Below, piece after piece: positions 23,517-34,535 of a stretch of DNA of 64,000 nucleotides. Position 1 is the stretch's first letter; each line of letters begins with the position of its first letter. Source of the DNA: Rhizomys pruinosus (taxonomy: Eukaryota; Chordata; Mammalia; Rodentia; Spalacidae); assembly GCA_009823505.1 (NCBI GenBank), contig VZQC01006291.1, positions 1,676,045-1,740,044 on the forward strand, given 5' to 3'. Position numbers and translations under genes: made by a program. Below the pieces are notes generated by a model. It did no database searches. It was not told where the DNA came from and saw nothing but the letters and a program-made list of their open reading frames with translations.

Positions 23517-25364
23517 AAACACTGAATTCATTATGGATAGACAAACAAAACTGTCTCTCCTTAAATACCACCTGAATGAATGAATGAATGAATGAATGAA
23601 CGAAGGAGTGAATTAGAGCTTGAGCAGTATGCTGCCACTGATTGTATACTGCTGATTAGCTAAGTAATACATCCAACACCAGTTCCAGAATTCTGTGACT
23701 TAGTAACTCAGCTTACATGTCTAAGTAATGAACCATTAATGTGTTCTAAGTTATTTAAGGGCAATAGTTTAAGGACGATAAGTTAAACTAACTAAGAAAG
23801 CATTGAATATGTCTACCATGCTCATAGCAAAATATTACTTAACCTAAAAGTATTTATCCAATCACTCCTATTATCTAGAGCAATCCTAGAAGATAAACAA
23901 TAAAGAAGGTGAGAAAAATATGTATCACTCCTGCGTACTGAACAAAACATGTGCCTTTCATGCACTTGATACACGCCAGTCTTTACTCAGACCCTAAACT
24001 GTCTGCACTGCTATGAGCTTCCTAAAGTCAACAGTGGGAACAAAGCAGCAGGCAGTGTGGACAAGGTGGGGCAGATGGGTAAACTTAAGAGTAAGTAGTA
24101 GCAGTTTAAAGTGAGAGAGAAAGAAAACAGATAAAAGCAACCTGACAAATATAAATATTCAGCTGAATCAGCACAGATGCTGGGAGCCACATGTGGTGAC
24201 ACCTGTCATCTACACACCAAGTCAAGGCACCTCAAAGAATCACTTCTACATATAATTTATAAGTGGTCACCCACAGCAACTTTTTTCTCAAAGGGGACAG
24301 AAAGACATCATAGAATTTTCTTATCCATATGTTTACAGTTAAAGACAATAAGCTTCAAACTCTAATAATTGCAGAATTTAGTCTTCTGAAAAACTTGACT
24401 AAAGTAAAATGAATTATAATCTGATGACAGCAATTTCTAAACAAGAATTAATTTCATGAATTTTATTATTAAAATATTGCAAAAACTTCCTGTGACCAAA
24501 TCTGGCACTTGAGGAATGTCAAGTTTCCTGAGAAACTGAAGTATAATCTCAGTTTCCTATCAAAACATAAAATCAAAGAAAAGGATTTTTTGCCAACTTT
24601 CTAAGAAATTGCCCATTAAAAGTCAGAGTTGAAATTGTAACACTATGTAATACAGGTTTTCCCAGACATAAACAAAGGATCCCAAAGCATTTTAGAAATA
24701 AGGTTGTGGCAACTGGAGGTAAGCCAAATTTAAGTCATGCTAATACCATTTTGTGACAGCATAAGCAGACACTTTTCCAGACTTCAATACAGAGTGGGAT
24801 CACATTTATGCTACTGTCAAGTGCTAACTAGATTTGTTATATCAGAATATGCAATGAAAACTCATTATTGACCAGCAGTGATTATTGTTGAATGTTAAAT
24901 TATAAGAAGATCCTGAAACAAGGAATGAATACAATCTTTTCTCCAGACAAGTCTTTTCCCACAACCAGTCTTTTCTGGCACCTGCCCCTCATTTCAGCTG
25001 GTCTCACCCCAGTATTCTTTGCTTATGTCTCTCTACATCAAAATCAACACTTACTGACAATGTACTCCTAACCCACATCATTTCATCATTTTCAAGTTCT
25101 GTAGACCAATGTTTGGAGAAATATGTACTCTTATTGATTTTATGGAGCTTGTGTTGGAGTGCCATATTTCCATTTATGAGAGCATGAAAACGTTCTATCT
25201 TCTATCAGCCCTTGATATCCCATGTGTATAAGTGCACTACAACATGGCAGTAAAACATTGGTATGGGTCACAGGTTCTAAAGTGATTTAAAGCAATGAAC
25301 TTCTACATTTCGTGAACTGTATGTTTCAAAAATAATATTTTCTTCTTGCCTGTAAAAATAGCAG
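23517..25364. other. Unique sequence with a short GAAT repeat
   Basis: A (GAAT)n run lies at about 23574-23602. No gene or mobile element is otherwise recognised. Open frames are about 60 codons. Confidence 0.45.
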
Positions 25365-25591
25365 ATTTGGGGCTGGAAAGATTGCTCAGTGGTTAAGAAC
25401 ACTGACTGCTCTTGAGGAGGACTGGGGTTTGAATCCCAGAAACTTTATGGAGGCTAACAAGAGTCTGTAACTGCAGTTCTAGGAGATCCAATAACCTCTT
25501 CTGTCCTCTGCGGACACTACACCACACGGGTACACTGACATACATGAAAGCAATACATTCATATACATAAAGTGAAATAATAAATAACATT
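25365..25591 (+). mobile_element. B2/B3-type SINE, older
   Basis: A diverged plus copy with a near-perfect target-site duplication TAAAAATAGCAG/TAAAAATAGTAG (25353-25364, 25592-25603). No 17-bp duplication. Confidence 0.88.
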
Positions 25592-25683
25592 TAAAAATAG
25601 TAGGCGTACTTCACAGAAAATTGAAAGACAGAAAAGTACCAAGAAAAATTAAACTCCTTAGATACACCTGTAGTTGACATTTT

Positions 25684-25929
25684 TATTTTATTTTATTTTA
25701 TTTATTTTTTGTATGTGTATGAATGTACTGCCTGCATGTAGGTTTATTCACCCATGTCGTGCAATGCCACGGAGGTCAAAAGAGGGTCTCGGATTCCCCT
25801 GGAACTGGAGTTCTCCTGGAATTGGAGTTACAGACGGTTCTCAGCCGCCATGTGGGTGCTGGGGATCGAACCCGGCTCTTCTGCAAGAGCAGTCAGTGCT
25901 CTTAACCGCTAGGCTATCTCTCCAGCCCC
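25684..25929 (-). mobile_element. B2/B3-type SINE with 17-bp duplication
   Basis: A minus copy flanked by AGTTGACATTTT/AGTTGAAATTTT (25672-25683, 25930-25941). The B box and 17-bp duplication are present. Confidence 0.93.
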
Positions 25930-25953
25930 AGTTGAAATTTTCATATATAGCTA

Positions 25954-25958
25954 ATCTT

Positions 25959-26006
<48 letters not shown>

Positions 26007-26205
26007 TGTGTATGAATGTTATGCCTACATGTATGTAAGTGCATCAGTGTCATGAAATGTCCATGGAGGACAGAAGAGGGAGTAGGATCTCCTTGAGCTG
26101 GAGTTACAGATGGTCCTTAGCTACCACGTGGGTGCTGGGATTTGAACCTGGGTCTTCTTCGGAACTAACCAGTGCTCTTAACTGCTGAGCCATCTCTCCA
26201 GCCCC
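25954..26205 (-). mobile_element. B2/B3-type SINE with expanded (ATTT)n tail
   Basis: The A/T tail has grown into about 12 ATTT units (25954-26003). The body is older, lacks the 17-bp duplication and ends with 'gccatctctccagcccc'. Confidence 0.9.
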
Positions 26206-26394
26206 ATAACTTTTCATTTATAACTGAAAACCCATCAATGGCATTTCTTCATTAGTGGTCTCATGTTTAAACGCAAGTTAGCAGGAAGACAATGTAACTG
26301 TCTACAACATATTATAAACAATAATCTATAAAAGCTTTGATTGTTGCTCATTTCATTATACAAATGAAATTAATCATCATTTCAGAGGAAGAAA

Positions 26395-26870
26395 TGGTAG
26401 AGCCTCCTGAAACTGAGTTATGGAGTCAGAAAGTTGGAGTTCCAGTCTTGGTAAACAAAGATGTCCTTGGGCATGGTTTTCCTCATTACTAAAATAAGGA
26501 TAGGGGCTGGAGAGATGGCCTAGCGGTTAAGAGCGCCGACTGCTCTTACAGAGGACCCGGGTTCGATCCCCAGCACCCACATGGCGGCTGAGAACCGTCT
26601 TTAACTCCAGTTCCAGGGGAATCTGACACCCTCTTCTGACATCCGCAGCATTGCACGATACAGGTGCACAAACCTATATGCAGACAGTACATTCACACAC
26701 ATACAAAAATCAATAAAATTTAAAAAATGAAAAAAATAAAATAAGGATGATGATAAAATTACACAATGGCAATACTTTGTGGAGTGATTATGAGAATCAA
26801 ATAAGTGAATATCTAAAGTACTTGGATCAGTGGTTATCACAAATTAAGCACTCAGTTAACATTTCCTGGC
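26395..26870 (+). mobile_element. MIR SINE split by a younger SINE
   Basis: The left half (26395-26502: 'agttccagtcttgg', 'tcctcattactaaaataagg') and right half (26738-26870: 'aaggatgatgataaaat', 'gattatgagaatcaaataag', 'taagcactcagttaac') join into one plus-strand MIR once the inserted B2/B3 is removed. Confidence 0.65.
26502..26737 (+). mobile_element. B2/B3-type SINE, young
   Basis: Perfect target-site duplication AAAATAAGGAT (26491-26501, 26738-26748). A and B boxes are intact and there is no 17-bp duplication. It is inserted in a MIR. Confidence 0.95.
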
Positions 26871-27239
26871 ATGGAGGTTGTAGGTCTTGGCAATGGGCTA
26901 TTTATTGCCAAGGGCTCTTACTGGGTGATCTTAATATGATGTATATTTTTCAAATTCCAGCGAAGTAAGCAGCAGATCTTCAGATCCCCTTGTTCTGACC
27001 CACTACTAATCATCTACTAATCATCTACTAATCATCATGTCACCTTAGTGCATCAGTGGATCATTGCTTAAAACACATCGCAGAAATTATTCATGATTCC
27101 AGGGTTTTTCCTGGACCCTTGGAATCCCTCTAAGGCCTCAGGTTAAGAATCCTACATATTTCTGTTAAATGGATACAGGATTAAACCTACTTCTAATGAC
27201 TTTTTGCTACATCTGTAGATTTGTGCATCATTCAACTCT
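26871..27239. other. Unique sequence with an 11-bp triplet repeat
   Basis: 'ctactaatcat' occurs three times in tandem at about 27003-27035. Nothing else recognised. Confidence 0.55.
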
Positions 27240-27875
27240 CACCAGAGTAGAGTCTTCTTGCAGCAGATGAAGATTAACACAGAAACTCACAACTGGTCAA
27301 CATTCAGAGAATAAGAGACCGTGGAGTGCTCAACATTCAATGTGACACATTTATCATACCATCTCTTCCCAAGGCTCAGGGATCATCGAAGAAGAGGAGG
27401 TGGGAAGATTGTAAGAGCCAAAGGTAGTAGAGAGATATAAGGAAACAAGTGTTTTATGTACATGGCTATTACATAAATGAACTCAGAGCACTTGTGCCAG
27501 CATACACAGGATCTGTGCAAGCCCAAGTCACCCAATCTTCAGCATGGGGGTGGAGAAGGGGACAAGAATCCCCAGCCCTAGCTGAAGATCTACTGGCAAT
27601 TGATAGCTTCTGGGAGAGGGAGAATCAGTTTTCTTTATGGGTGTGATGGTGGGCATGTCTACAAGACACCAAGAAACGAGTCCACAGGACTATCCAGGAA
27701 CACAAATTGGACTCGGTAGGCCTTAAGAAGATAATAGAGCATATGAAATGAGGAAGCGAAGTGGGCTAGGAAATGGGATGAATTGGAGAGGAGGTAGGGT
27801 GGGGATCTTAATAAGACCAAATTACGTTATGTGAAAGTCTTGAAGAATCAATAAAAATATTATTTAAAAATTTCA
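27240..27875 (+). mobile_element. L1 (Lx-like) 3' UTR with poly(A)
   Basis: Strong match in word order to the long 3' UTR of older rodent L1s: 'gattaacacagaaactcaca', 'ggctcagggatcat', 'agattgtaagagccaaaggt', 'ttgatagcttctgggagagg', 'cacaaattggactcggtagg'. It ends in 'gaatcaataaaaatatt'. It is 5' truncated. Confidence 0.8.
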
Positions 27876-27886
27876 GCCTAGAGCTG

Positions 27887-28214
27887 GTAAGATGGCTCTT
27901 TCCACATAAGCCTGGTGACCTGAGTTTGATCTCTAAGGCCCACATAAAGATGGAAGTAGAAAACCGACTCCACAACGTTGTCTTATTTCTTCTTCTTTGT
28001 CGTTGTTGTTCAGACAGGGTCTCTCTAAATAGCCCTCACTGACCTGCAACTTGTTATGTACACCAAGGTGACTTCTAACTCACAGAGATCTGCCTCCTTT
28101 GCCTCCTGAGTTCTGGGATTAAAGGCATGTGCCAACATGACACAAAGTTGCCCTCTGACCTCCACATGCATGTGTAATACTCCTTAACAATAATACATAA
28201 AACGTTAAATTAAA
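27887..28214 (+). mobile_element. tRNA-derived SINE split by a B1
   Basis: 'gagctggtaagatggctctt' and 'gacctgagtttgatctcta' give A- and B-box-like parts. The 3' part 'ccctctgacctccacatgca' resumes after an inserted minus B1. The family is B2/B3-like but not assigned exactly. Confidence 0.6.
27985..28146 (-). mobile_element. B1 SINE (nested)
   Basis: A minus-oriented B1 ('cagacagggtctctctaaat' to 'gattaaaggcatgtgccaac') inside the SINE above. Confidence 0.88.
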
Positions 28215-29000
28215 AAGAATTCCCCCACATTATAGGTCTCTGATGGTTCTTCCAAGGAGTTTGACTCCATGGAAATGGCCCTGCCAATGATTCCTGACCT
28301 GACTATTGTAGAAACAGCCTAAAGGTAAAAGGAGTATTTAGGAAGCACCTCTTCCCATGGAAGAGTTCCATTTTCCATCTTATTGGGCTTCCTAATTAAA
28401 TCTCTTGCACATACTTTCAACCCTTGAGGTACTCAGAATAGGGAATCTAACAGCACTTATTTATATGCTAATTTGCTACAGATAATTGTACTCTTTCTCA
28501 ATCCCAAAGGAACAAGAGGTATTCAGTCTCATGCTCTGCTGCTTCCACTACAGTCTGAGGCAGACTGTGCAAAGCCAGGGTGCAAAGGACCCTAGAAAAC
28601 AAGCCTGCATGAGAGTGCCATGCTGAGCTAACTGGTCAGGGATGCTGCTGACTACCCATCATAATGCCTGCACATGTGGTATCTGTCCTAGAGACCATCT
28701 ATAACTGTGCATCTTAGAGTGTAGCTTTAAAATCATTGTCCCCAAGTCCTGTGGGTGTAAATTCAACTGCTAAGCAGGATTTATATGTTGTGCTCTTTGG
28801 AGATGGCCATGGTGGAGTTGGATAGTCAGTGAAAGAAGTATTCTAGCAACTTTCTCCAAACATACTGCTGAGAACTTATAGGTGTTGAGCCTAGAAATCT
28901 ACATTTGTTATGACATCAAGCGACTCTCCTGAATGGGAAACTTAGAATTTCTGGAATATAAAAATTTATTTGTGAGCATGTGAAGAAGTATGTATTAATT
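28215..29000. other. Unique sequence
   Basis: No gene or repeat recognised. Confidence 0.45.
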
Positions 29001-29217
29001 AACTAATTAATTAACTTTATGTATATGAGTGTTTTGCCTACATGCATGTAAGTGCATGACATGTGTGCAATGCTGGAAGAGGCCAGAAGAGCATGTCAGA
29101 TCCCCTGGAGAAGGAATTACAGATGGTTGTTAGCTATCTTAAGGATTCTGGGAACCAAACCCTTATCCTCTGCAAGAGCAGTCAGTGCTCTTAACTGCTG
29201 AGCCATCTCTCCAACCC
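29001..29217 (-). mobile_element. B2/B3-type SINE, older
   Basis: A diverged minus copy with a TTAA-rich tail, ending at 'gagccatctctccaaccc'. Confidence 0.87.
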
Positions 29218-29678
29218 TGGAAGAATATTTTATTAAGATTCACTACTTCAAAATTTATATTAGTGTCTCTATCATGATGGTGTATCATGAAGCAGCATAT
29301 CAGAGGTCACCAGGGAAATACTGATCCCAGAGCATTTAGTTAGAGAATGTCCATTGTATTGGTTAAATAAACTCTGATATACTCACACGACAGAGACGTA
29401 TCTAATTCTATAAAATTCTGAGGAGGTAGCTTATGTATGCATATCAGAAACTCTAAGATCTGAGGAAAACTAAGTACCCATCTCTATATACTTCTTTGTG
29501 TATGACCTTTTATGTAAGAAAAATAAGGGAATAAGGATGTATATTTGCATTTTATTTGCATATAGATAAAGAGATAAAAGTGTTTATTATGTGGTAGAAT
29601 TGTGGAGAGAGGGTGGGTAGGAACAAGCAGGAGTTAATGACAGAATTAAATTAAAAGAAAATCATTCTCTCTCTGTTG
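29218..29678. other. Unique sequence
   Basis: No gene or repeat recognised. Confidence 0.45.
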
Positions 29679-30782
29679 AAGACCTGATATAAACATGGGA
29701 AAGATGTATGGAGACCACACTTGCAAGTATACAGATGGTCTCTGGAATGCCAGAGAGTGTTACCAAAGGCCACTAAACCAATAAAGCAAATATAGGTCTC
29801 CTTGAGTCAAGCAAGACTCCTCCATCAGCCCACCAAGCTACACCTCCCCTCCTGGAAATACTGTGGCGCAGTGGCAGCCATATGTCTGTTATACCACAAT
29901 CTAATTGGCTATGAGTGTCTCTCCTTGGAGGAATAACCCACGCTGATGCCAACAAGCTTAACATCCTCTAATGGTTAGGAGCTGTTATGAAACCACAGGA
30001 AGATCCTGCTCATACTTAACAAAGAAGAAAATTTGTAATTTCATGGATTAACATACCATCCAAACTTTGTGTCCTATACCAAAGTAACCTTACCATAACC
30101 ATAGTACTTTTAAATACTATATATCTAATTGCTTGTGCTTTTTAGTAGGATTAAAAGGTATATGATTATACCTTTTATAAAATACTATATATCTAATTAA
30201 GGTGCTTCATTAGGTAGGATCGAAACAGTTAGCTTCTCATGGAAAGCTTGTCAGCCCATGAAGAGAAACAGCCAAATTGACTAGAACCAAGACAACAGCC
30301 CAGAGAGAAGAAAGTGACTGTTTTTTTCTCATACCCCACCTTGTCCCTTTTCCTAACCTAGGGAACAAACCTGTGGAAAAAGGGGGAGCATAGAATGTAG
30401 GGCTGCGATTGGGGTTGATGGTGAACCTACAGCAATATAGCCCGGACCTCATTGATCAACTTGATTGAAACCATACAAGCCCCCCCCCCCCGCTGGATGG
30501 TGGGACGCCATAAGCTGTGTGGGTTTGGGCACAAAACTGCTTGCAAAATTGTTTTTACACCAAAGGATGTTGTACTCACACAATTATCACTTATTGTTAA
30601 AAAAAATGACAAACAAACAAAACAGAGAAAAGAGAAAAAAATAAGCAAAGATGATCTGGGATGGGTAGGGGTGGGGTGGGGAGGAAAGGGAAAGGGATAT
30701 ACTGCCTGCTGAACACTGAATTGGAAATGATGTATGAAATATAGAAGCATCAATAAAAAAACAAATAAAAAAAAAGAAAAGA
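29679..30782 (+). mobile_element. Repeat family X, copy 3 (most complete 3' end)
   Basis: Collinear with copies 1 and 2 from 'gttgaagacctg' to a G-rich module (about 30658-30695), then 'gatgtatgaaatatagaagc', 'atcaataaaa' and an A-rich tail. Possible short target-site duplication AAAAGAAAAT (near 29654 and 30774), but this is A-rich and weak. A small internal repeat of 'tactatatatctaatt' occurs at about 30115 and 30183. No recognisable coding. Confidence 0.8.
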
Positions 30783-31372
30783 AAATAAATGCCTTTAAGC
30801 CTTTCCCAATACCAATCTATGAGCAAGGAAAAGTGTATTTAAAGTCAGTCATCTAATAATTTAACTTGCTAAGCTATCATTCTTTTGCTTAGTTTAGGTT
30901 TTAATGAGTGCTGACCATGAAATTATTATATTTCACTCTAACAGTTGCCAACACTCTTATCACTTGAATCAGCTTGCAAATCCTGGGGGGAGCTATCTGG
31001 ATGAAGCGTTATTAACAAAATGTATCAGTAATTTGTTTCTGGAATGGGAGGAAGAAATGTCTTACATCAGCAGAAAACAGAGTTGGAGAAACTGGAGAAG
31101 CCTGTAGCCAGCTAGGAAACGCATCTGTGCAGCAGGGCTTCTGCACTGATCGTTGGGGGCTTTGTGAGCTCCATCAGGCAATGAATGATGCATGGTGCTA
31201 GGAGACATTCAGCCACGTGGCTTTCTGTGCTGACTGAAGCAGAAGGGATTCTTGGGGAGCAGAGAAACATGTCTTCTTTTAGCTTTGCTCTGGGTTGCAT
31301 AAAATCCACTGAATTTTTATTTGTTGTTCCTGAATTCTGCCCAGGTCAGATTTCTTATCAGGATGGGTTCTT
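30783..31372. other. Unique sequence
   Basis: No gene or repeat recognised. A 67-codon frame at 30904-31107 has no recognisable features. Confidence 0.45.
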
Positions 31373-31567
31373 TCTTCTGTTTCCTCTTTTTCCGTTCTTT
31401 GCCTATTCCTGTCCTTCCTTTTTTTTCTTTCTTTACTTTCTCTCTCTTTCTTTCTCTTTTTCTTTTCTTTCGTTTTTCTTTCTTCTCCTTTCTTGTTCTT
31501 TCTTTCTTTCTTTCTTTCTTCTTCTTTCTTTTCTCTTTTTTTCTTCCTTCCTTCCTTCCTTCTTTCT

Positions 31568-31627
<60 letters not shown>

Positions 31628-31629
31628 TC
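31373..31629. repeat. 260-bp polypyrimidine tract ending in (TTTC)n
   Basis: The plus strand is almost only C and T. It starts irregularly, passes through TTCC units and finishes in about 15 uninterrupted TTTC units. Long Lys/Glu- or Phe/Ser-rich open frames on the two strands are products of the repeat. Confidence 0.95.
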
Positions 31630-31802
31630 AAATCAAAACAACACAAAGCCATAGCAAGATATTTTGAAAGGACAACATGTAAAATTCCATGCGCATAATA
31701 TTTATAATAGATATCCACACAAATCTATTTTTTTAATTATGAGAGTTAGAAAAGGAGAGAAGGATAAGAAAAACTAATCAACTGATCTCAATGCAGTGAT
31801 TA

Positions 31803-32024
31803 CCTTTTTATTTTTATTTTTTGAGACAAAATTCCACCACAGCCCAAGCTGACTTTGAACTTGCTATGCAGCCACAAGTGGCCTTCAACTGCTGATGTTC
31901 CTGCCTCCACCTCTCCAATGCTGGGATGAACCATCACGTCTGGTTTATCTGGTGCTAGGAATTGAACCCAGGGCTTGGTGCATGTTAGGCGAGGATTCGA
32001 CAAACTTAGACACATCCTCAGCCC
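31803..32024 (-). mobile_element. B4-type SINE (B1 plus ID-like parts)
   Basis: The minus strand holds a B1-like part ('ttttgagacaaaattccacc' to 'aatgctgggatga'). Next is an ID-like tRNA part ('ggaattgaacccagggcttg' to 'acatcctcagcc'). This is the dimer layout of rodent B4. Confidence 0.8.
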
Positions 32025-32676
32025 ATGACTGTTTTTTATAAATAACAGCCACTTTCCCTACAGATGGTCTGAAACAGAAATCTCAGTTTCCTCCTCATAC
32101 CCACAACACCCTCAGACCTGAGGAGACTTTTCCACCTCAACTGATAGGCTTGTGATGTACAGAAAGGTGTATAAGTCAAGAATCTAACTGTTGCTCAAAA
32201 TATTTCGTTTCTGTTTCAAAATTGATATAACCCTATGTGGCCGACTCTTCAGAGGCAAAAGAAAAAATATCCAATCAGTGAGGGTTTCCCACACTGTAGA
32301 GGACATTGGAATCTGGTCATCTTTGATGTGAGGAAGCTATCAGGAAATTTAGAATATCTTTAGTTTTTATGAATGATGAGTCAGAGTCTACAGTTGTCTT
32401 GGTCTGAGAGGTAGGCAGGCCAATATGTGAGGCAATAAGGTACCATTTCTGAGTTGTCTGTTTGCATTATACTCCCTTTCTCTACTCTTTGGAGGAGCCA
32501 CTGAGAGGAGCTATGCTTTGAGATGACAGAAATCCCACATGCCTGAAATGGTTGCTTGTGGAAAAAAAAAAAAAAACACCTCTCTTGCTTGAACTACTGT
32601 GTTTTGGAACTACTGTGTTTTGGAATGTTTTCATTATAAAAGCTGGCTCTGTCCTTAACTATAAAGACAGTGTGTA
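32025..32676. other. Unique sequence
   Basis: No gene recognised. 'gaactactgtgttttgg' occurs twice in tandem at about 32591-32624. Confidence 0.45.
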
Positions 32677-32910
32677 GGGGCTGGAGAGATGGCCTAGTGG
32701 TTAAGAGCATCCACTGCTCTTGCAGAGGACAGGGGTTCGATCCCCAGCACCCACATGGCAGCTGAAAACTGTCTTTAACTCCAGTTCCAGGGGAATCCGA
32801 CACCCTCTTCCGACCTCCGTGGCATTGCACGACAAGGGTGCACAAAGCTACATGCAGACAGTACATTCATACACATACGAAAATAAATAAAAATTAAAAA
32901 AAAATGTGTT
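32677..32910 (+). mobile_element. B2/B3-type SINE, young
   Basis: Intact A and B boxes, no 17-bp duplication. Flanks TAAAGACAGTGTGTA (about 32662) and TAAAGACAGCATGTA (about 32912) differ at two sites. Confidence 0.93.
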
Positions 32911-32926
32911 TTAAAGACAGCATGTA

Positions 32927-33257
32927 ACTGAGTGAGCAAGAGTTGACAGGGTCACAGGAATGAAGGTCAGAAGACTGTTAGAAGGTTAAAGCCACATCTC
33001 TACAGCTCATTGTTAAAATGAATATTAACCTATCCAGAAAAAATCTTAAAATCTAAAATTCACAATGGTATTCCAACCCAGAACCCTACATCCATTGCTA
33101 TGAATTTCTAGTTAAGCATTACAGTCCTACTTTGCTCGAAGATTCTTGCTTCATAAAGACCAGCTCTACCACACATACATACACATAGGATATTAGGAGT
33201 TCACAACTTCCACAAACTTGGATATAGAAACATCTTTCCTTGGCATCAAGGTACTAT
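32927..33257. other. Unique sequence
   Basis: No gene or repeat recognised. Confidence 0.45.
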
Positions 33258-33274
33258 TAAGATATTTTAGCTAG

Positions 33275-33510
33275 GGCTGGAGAGATAGCCTAGCGATTAA
33301 GAGCACTGACTGCTCTTGCAGAGGACCCGGGTTCGATCCCCAGTACCCACATGGTGGCTAAGAACCTTCTGTAACTCCAATTCTAGGAGAACTCCAGTTC
33401 CAGGAGAATCTGAGACCCTCTTCTGACCTCCGCGGCATTGCACGACACGGGTGCACAAACTTGCATGCAGGCAGTACATTCATACACATACAAAAATAAA
33501 ATAAAAAAAA
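33275..33510 (+). mobile_element. B2/B3-type SINE with 17-bp duplication
   Basis: Perfect 17-bp target-site duplication TAAGATATTTTAGCTAG (33258-33274, 33511-33527), the longest in the window. CpG-rich 3' part. Confidence 0.95.
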
Positions 33511-33527
33511 TAAGATATTTTAGCTAG

Positions 33528-33940
33528 CACCTTGTTCATAAAACAGGAAGGGAATCAACCGATGTCAGATAGATCTATGACTCGTCTATCCCATTGTGGG
33601 GCCCTCACAGACAGCTCAGAGACAACTAAGTAGAAAAGAAAGAGGCAAGAAAAGAGGGTACAGAAGGAGATTAACTTATTTGGTATTGCATGTCTTAACT
33701 AGGTATTGGGTAATAAGTTGAGTAGACCAAGGCCTGAGAAAAAATTACAGTGAGGCTCTAATTATGAGTAAAATCAATGCTTGGGAAATGAACTCACATC
33801 CCTCTTTATGTCAGGAAACATGAACATTTCCAATCTGGTTTCCTGCAGTTTTAGGAACATTAAAGGCAATGTTTATACTTTTGCTGACTTAAGTGGTGGT
33901 ATCAGGACCATCACTTATAGTGTAGTCATCTTAATTCTTA
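33528..33940. other. Unique sequence
   Basis: No gene or repeat recognised. Part of this flank is echoed after the next SINE (see findings). Confidence 0.45.
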
Positions 33941-33955
33941 AAAGTGCACACAGCT

Positions 33956-34238
33956 GGGGCTGGAGAGATGGCCTAGCAGTTAAGAGCGCTGACCGCTCTT
34001 GCAGAGGACCCGGGTTCGATCCCCAGCACCCACATGGCGGCTGAGAACCGTCTGAAACTCTAATTCCAGGAGAACTCCAGCTCCAGGAGAATCCGACACC
34101 CACTTCTGACCTCCGGAGAATCCGACACCCACTTCTGACCTCCGCAGCATTGCACGACACGGGTGCACAGACTTGCACGCAGACAGTACATTCGTACACA
34201 TACAGAAATAAACAAAATTAATAAAAAAAATTTTTTTT
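33956..34238 (+). mobile_element. B2/B3-type SINE with two internal duplications
   Basis: Carries the 17-bp duplication and, in addition, a tandem duplication of about 29 bp beginning 'ggagaatccgacaccc' (about 34076-34134). Perfect target-site duplication AAAGTGCACACAGCT (33941-33955, 34239-34253). T-plus tail. Confidence 0.95.
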
Positions 34239-34379
34239 AAAGTGCACACAGCTTACAGTGTGGTTGTCTCTTAATTCTTAAAGGTGTAAAGTGAATCTAT
34301 CAGCATTTCTCCAGTGTAGTTTACCTTGCACTCTCCTATTTGCATTTCCCTCTGAGCACATTTGTCCATCTGTCCATCT

Positions 34380-34535
34380 CTTCAGTAGTTAACACCTGTT
34401 GAGCACCTAGCCTGGTAAACCCCCTTCTGAAGCACTTCATCTACTGACCGTTTTAATCCTCACAATTTCTCCAAGAGGAGGTACCATTCTTAGAAAATAT
34501 TATTGGGCAGGAACACATAGCGCCTGAGGGTAAAG
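34380..34535 (-). mobile_element. MIR SINE remnant
   Basis: 'gttgagcacctagcctgg', 'gcacttcat', 'tttaatcctcacaa' and 'aagaggaggtaccatt' follow MIR in antisense order. Confidence 0.55.

Noticed and set aside
31317..31718. Lys/Arg/Glu-rich 133-codon minus frame and matching Phe/Ser plus frames
   Set aside because: They are the translation of the TTTC/TTCC pyrimidine tract.
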